Positions 13,874 through 14,100 of a DNA stretch of 14,100 nt are shown here, piece after piece. A model generated the notes under the pieces. That model worked only from the letters and a program-made list of their open reading frames with translations. It was not told the DNA's origin and ran no database searches. The position numbers were made by a program, and so were the translations under genes. The DNA is from Synechococcaceae bacterium WB4_1_0192 (GTDB taxonomy: Bacteria; Cyanobacteriota; Cyanobacteriia; PCC-6307; Cyanobiaceae), in the NCBI GenBank assembly GCA_009926195.1, contig RFPK01000025.1, positions 1-14,100 on the forward strand, read 5' to 3'. How positions within the stretch are numbered: the stretch's first letter is position 1; every line of letters begins with the position of its first letter.

Positions 13874-14100
13874 TCAGCCCGGCAGCCATCGGCCATAGCA
13901 GGCCTGCCGGGCCGGGCCATGACGCCAGGCCCAGAGCTGATCACCCCAGCTGAAATGCCACCACTCGTTGGGGTGTTGGGCGAAGCCCGCCTGCGTCATC
14001 GCCTGGGCCAGCACCATCCGGTGCCGATGGGAGCGGAGGGCCTGGTCGCGTTGAGGCCCCGCGGGAAGAGACTCCGCCAGCGCCAGGAAGTGATCGGGCT
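13874..14100 (-). CDS. M15-family D-Ala-D-Ala dipeptidase, C-terminal fragment (5' end outside window)
   Basis: The last 227 bp encode the C-terminal 75 residues of a peptidoglycan dipeptidase of the M15D (VanX/DdpX) family, which cleaves D-Ala-D-Ala. The diagnostic EWWHFSWGDQLW motif is present: its Glu and His are the catalytic base and a zinc ligand in this family, and it is preceded by LAQAMTQAGF. The protein ends ACYGRWLPG with a stop at 13874. The gene is on the minus strand and is incomplete at the window edge, so its start and signal sequence cannot be judged. It converges on sir with only 6 bp between the stop codons. A related D-alanyl-D-alanine carboxypeptidase of another M15 subfamily cannot be fully excluded, but the WWHF-WGD context favours the dipeptidase. 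Confidence 0.8.
   Translation of the reverse strand, partial: PDHFLALAESLPAGPQRDQALRSHRHRMVLAQAMTQAGFAQHPNEWWHFSWGDQLWAWRHGPARQACYGRWLPG

Noticed and set aside
1..14100. CRISPR array, tRNA genes or insertion sequence
   Set aside because: No regularly spaced repeats, no tRNA-like T-loop with matching acceptor stem, and no transposase-like frame or terminal inverted repeats were found by eye.

Overview
The window is GC-rich and looks like the chromosome of a small unicellular cyanobacterium (Synechococcus/Cyanobium type). The evidence is a cyAbrB-family regulator, a siroheme sulfite reductase of the ferredoxin-dependent type, a CysR-like Crp-family regulator beside a sulfate transporter, a cyanobacterial DUF4231 protein and a separate glycyl-tRNA synthetase beta-subunit gene. 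Several starts are GTG and several lack clear Shine-Dalgarno sites. No tRNA, rRNA, insertion sequence or CRISPR array was seen.

Layout. (1) 153-3814 is a sulfate-uptake locus: a short Crp-family regulator converges on cysA (ATPase), and cysA diverges from cysT and cysW (permeases). The sulfate-binding protein gene is not in the window. (2) 3815-4415 is a gene-free stretch of about 600 bp with two strong hairpins. (3) 4416-6469 holds an Hsp20-family small heat-shock protein, a one-helix small membrane protein, a cyAbrB DNA-binding protein and a two-helix DUF4231 protein. (4) 6649-9730 is a compact four-gene operon: a TolQ/MotA-type channel protein with a ~350-residue helical tail, a MotB/OmpA-type peptidoglycan-binding partner, an unrecognised protein with a C-terminal coiled coil, and a 56-residue protein overlapping it by ATGA. 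(5) 9771-11936 is glyS on the minus strand, divergent from sir at 12047-13867. (6) The last 227 bp are the 3' end of an M15-family D-Ala-D-Ala dipeptidase on the minus strand, convergent with sir.

How the genes fit together. CysATW imports sulfate and Sir performs the sulfite-to-sulfide step of the same pathway, so the window carries the two ends of sulfate assimilation with about 8 kb of unrelated genes between them. The most interesting part is the 6649-9730 operon. Its first two products have the architecture of an ion-driven membrane motor with a long cytoplasmic tail, as in the ZorA/ZorB pair of the Zorya anti-phage system. No ZorC, ZorD or ZorE gene follows; two small proteins of unknown function take that place. 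Whether it is a defence, envelope or motility machine cannot be decided from the sequence.
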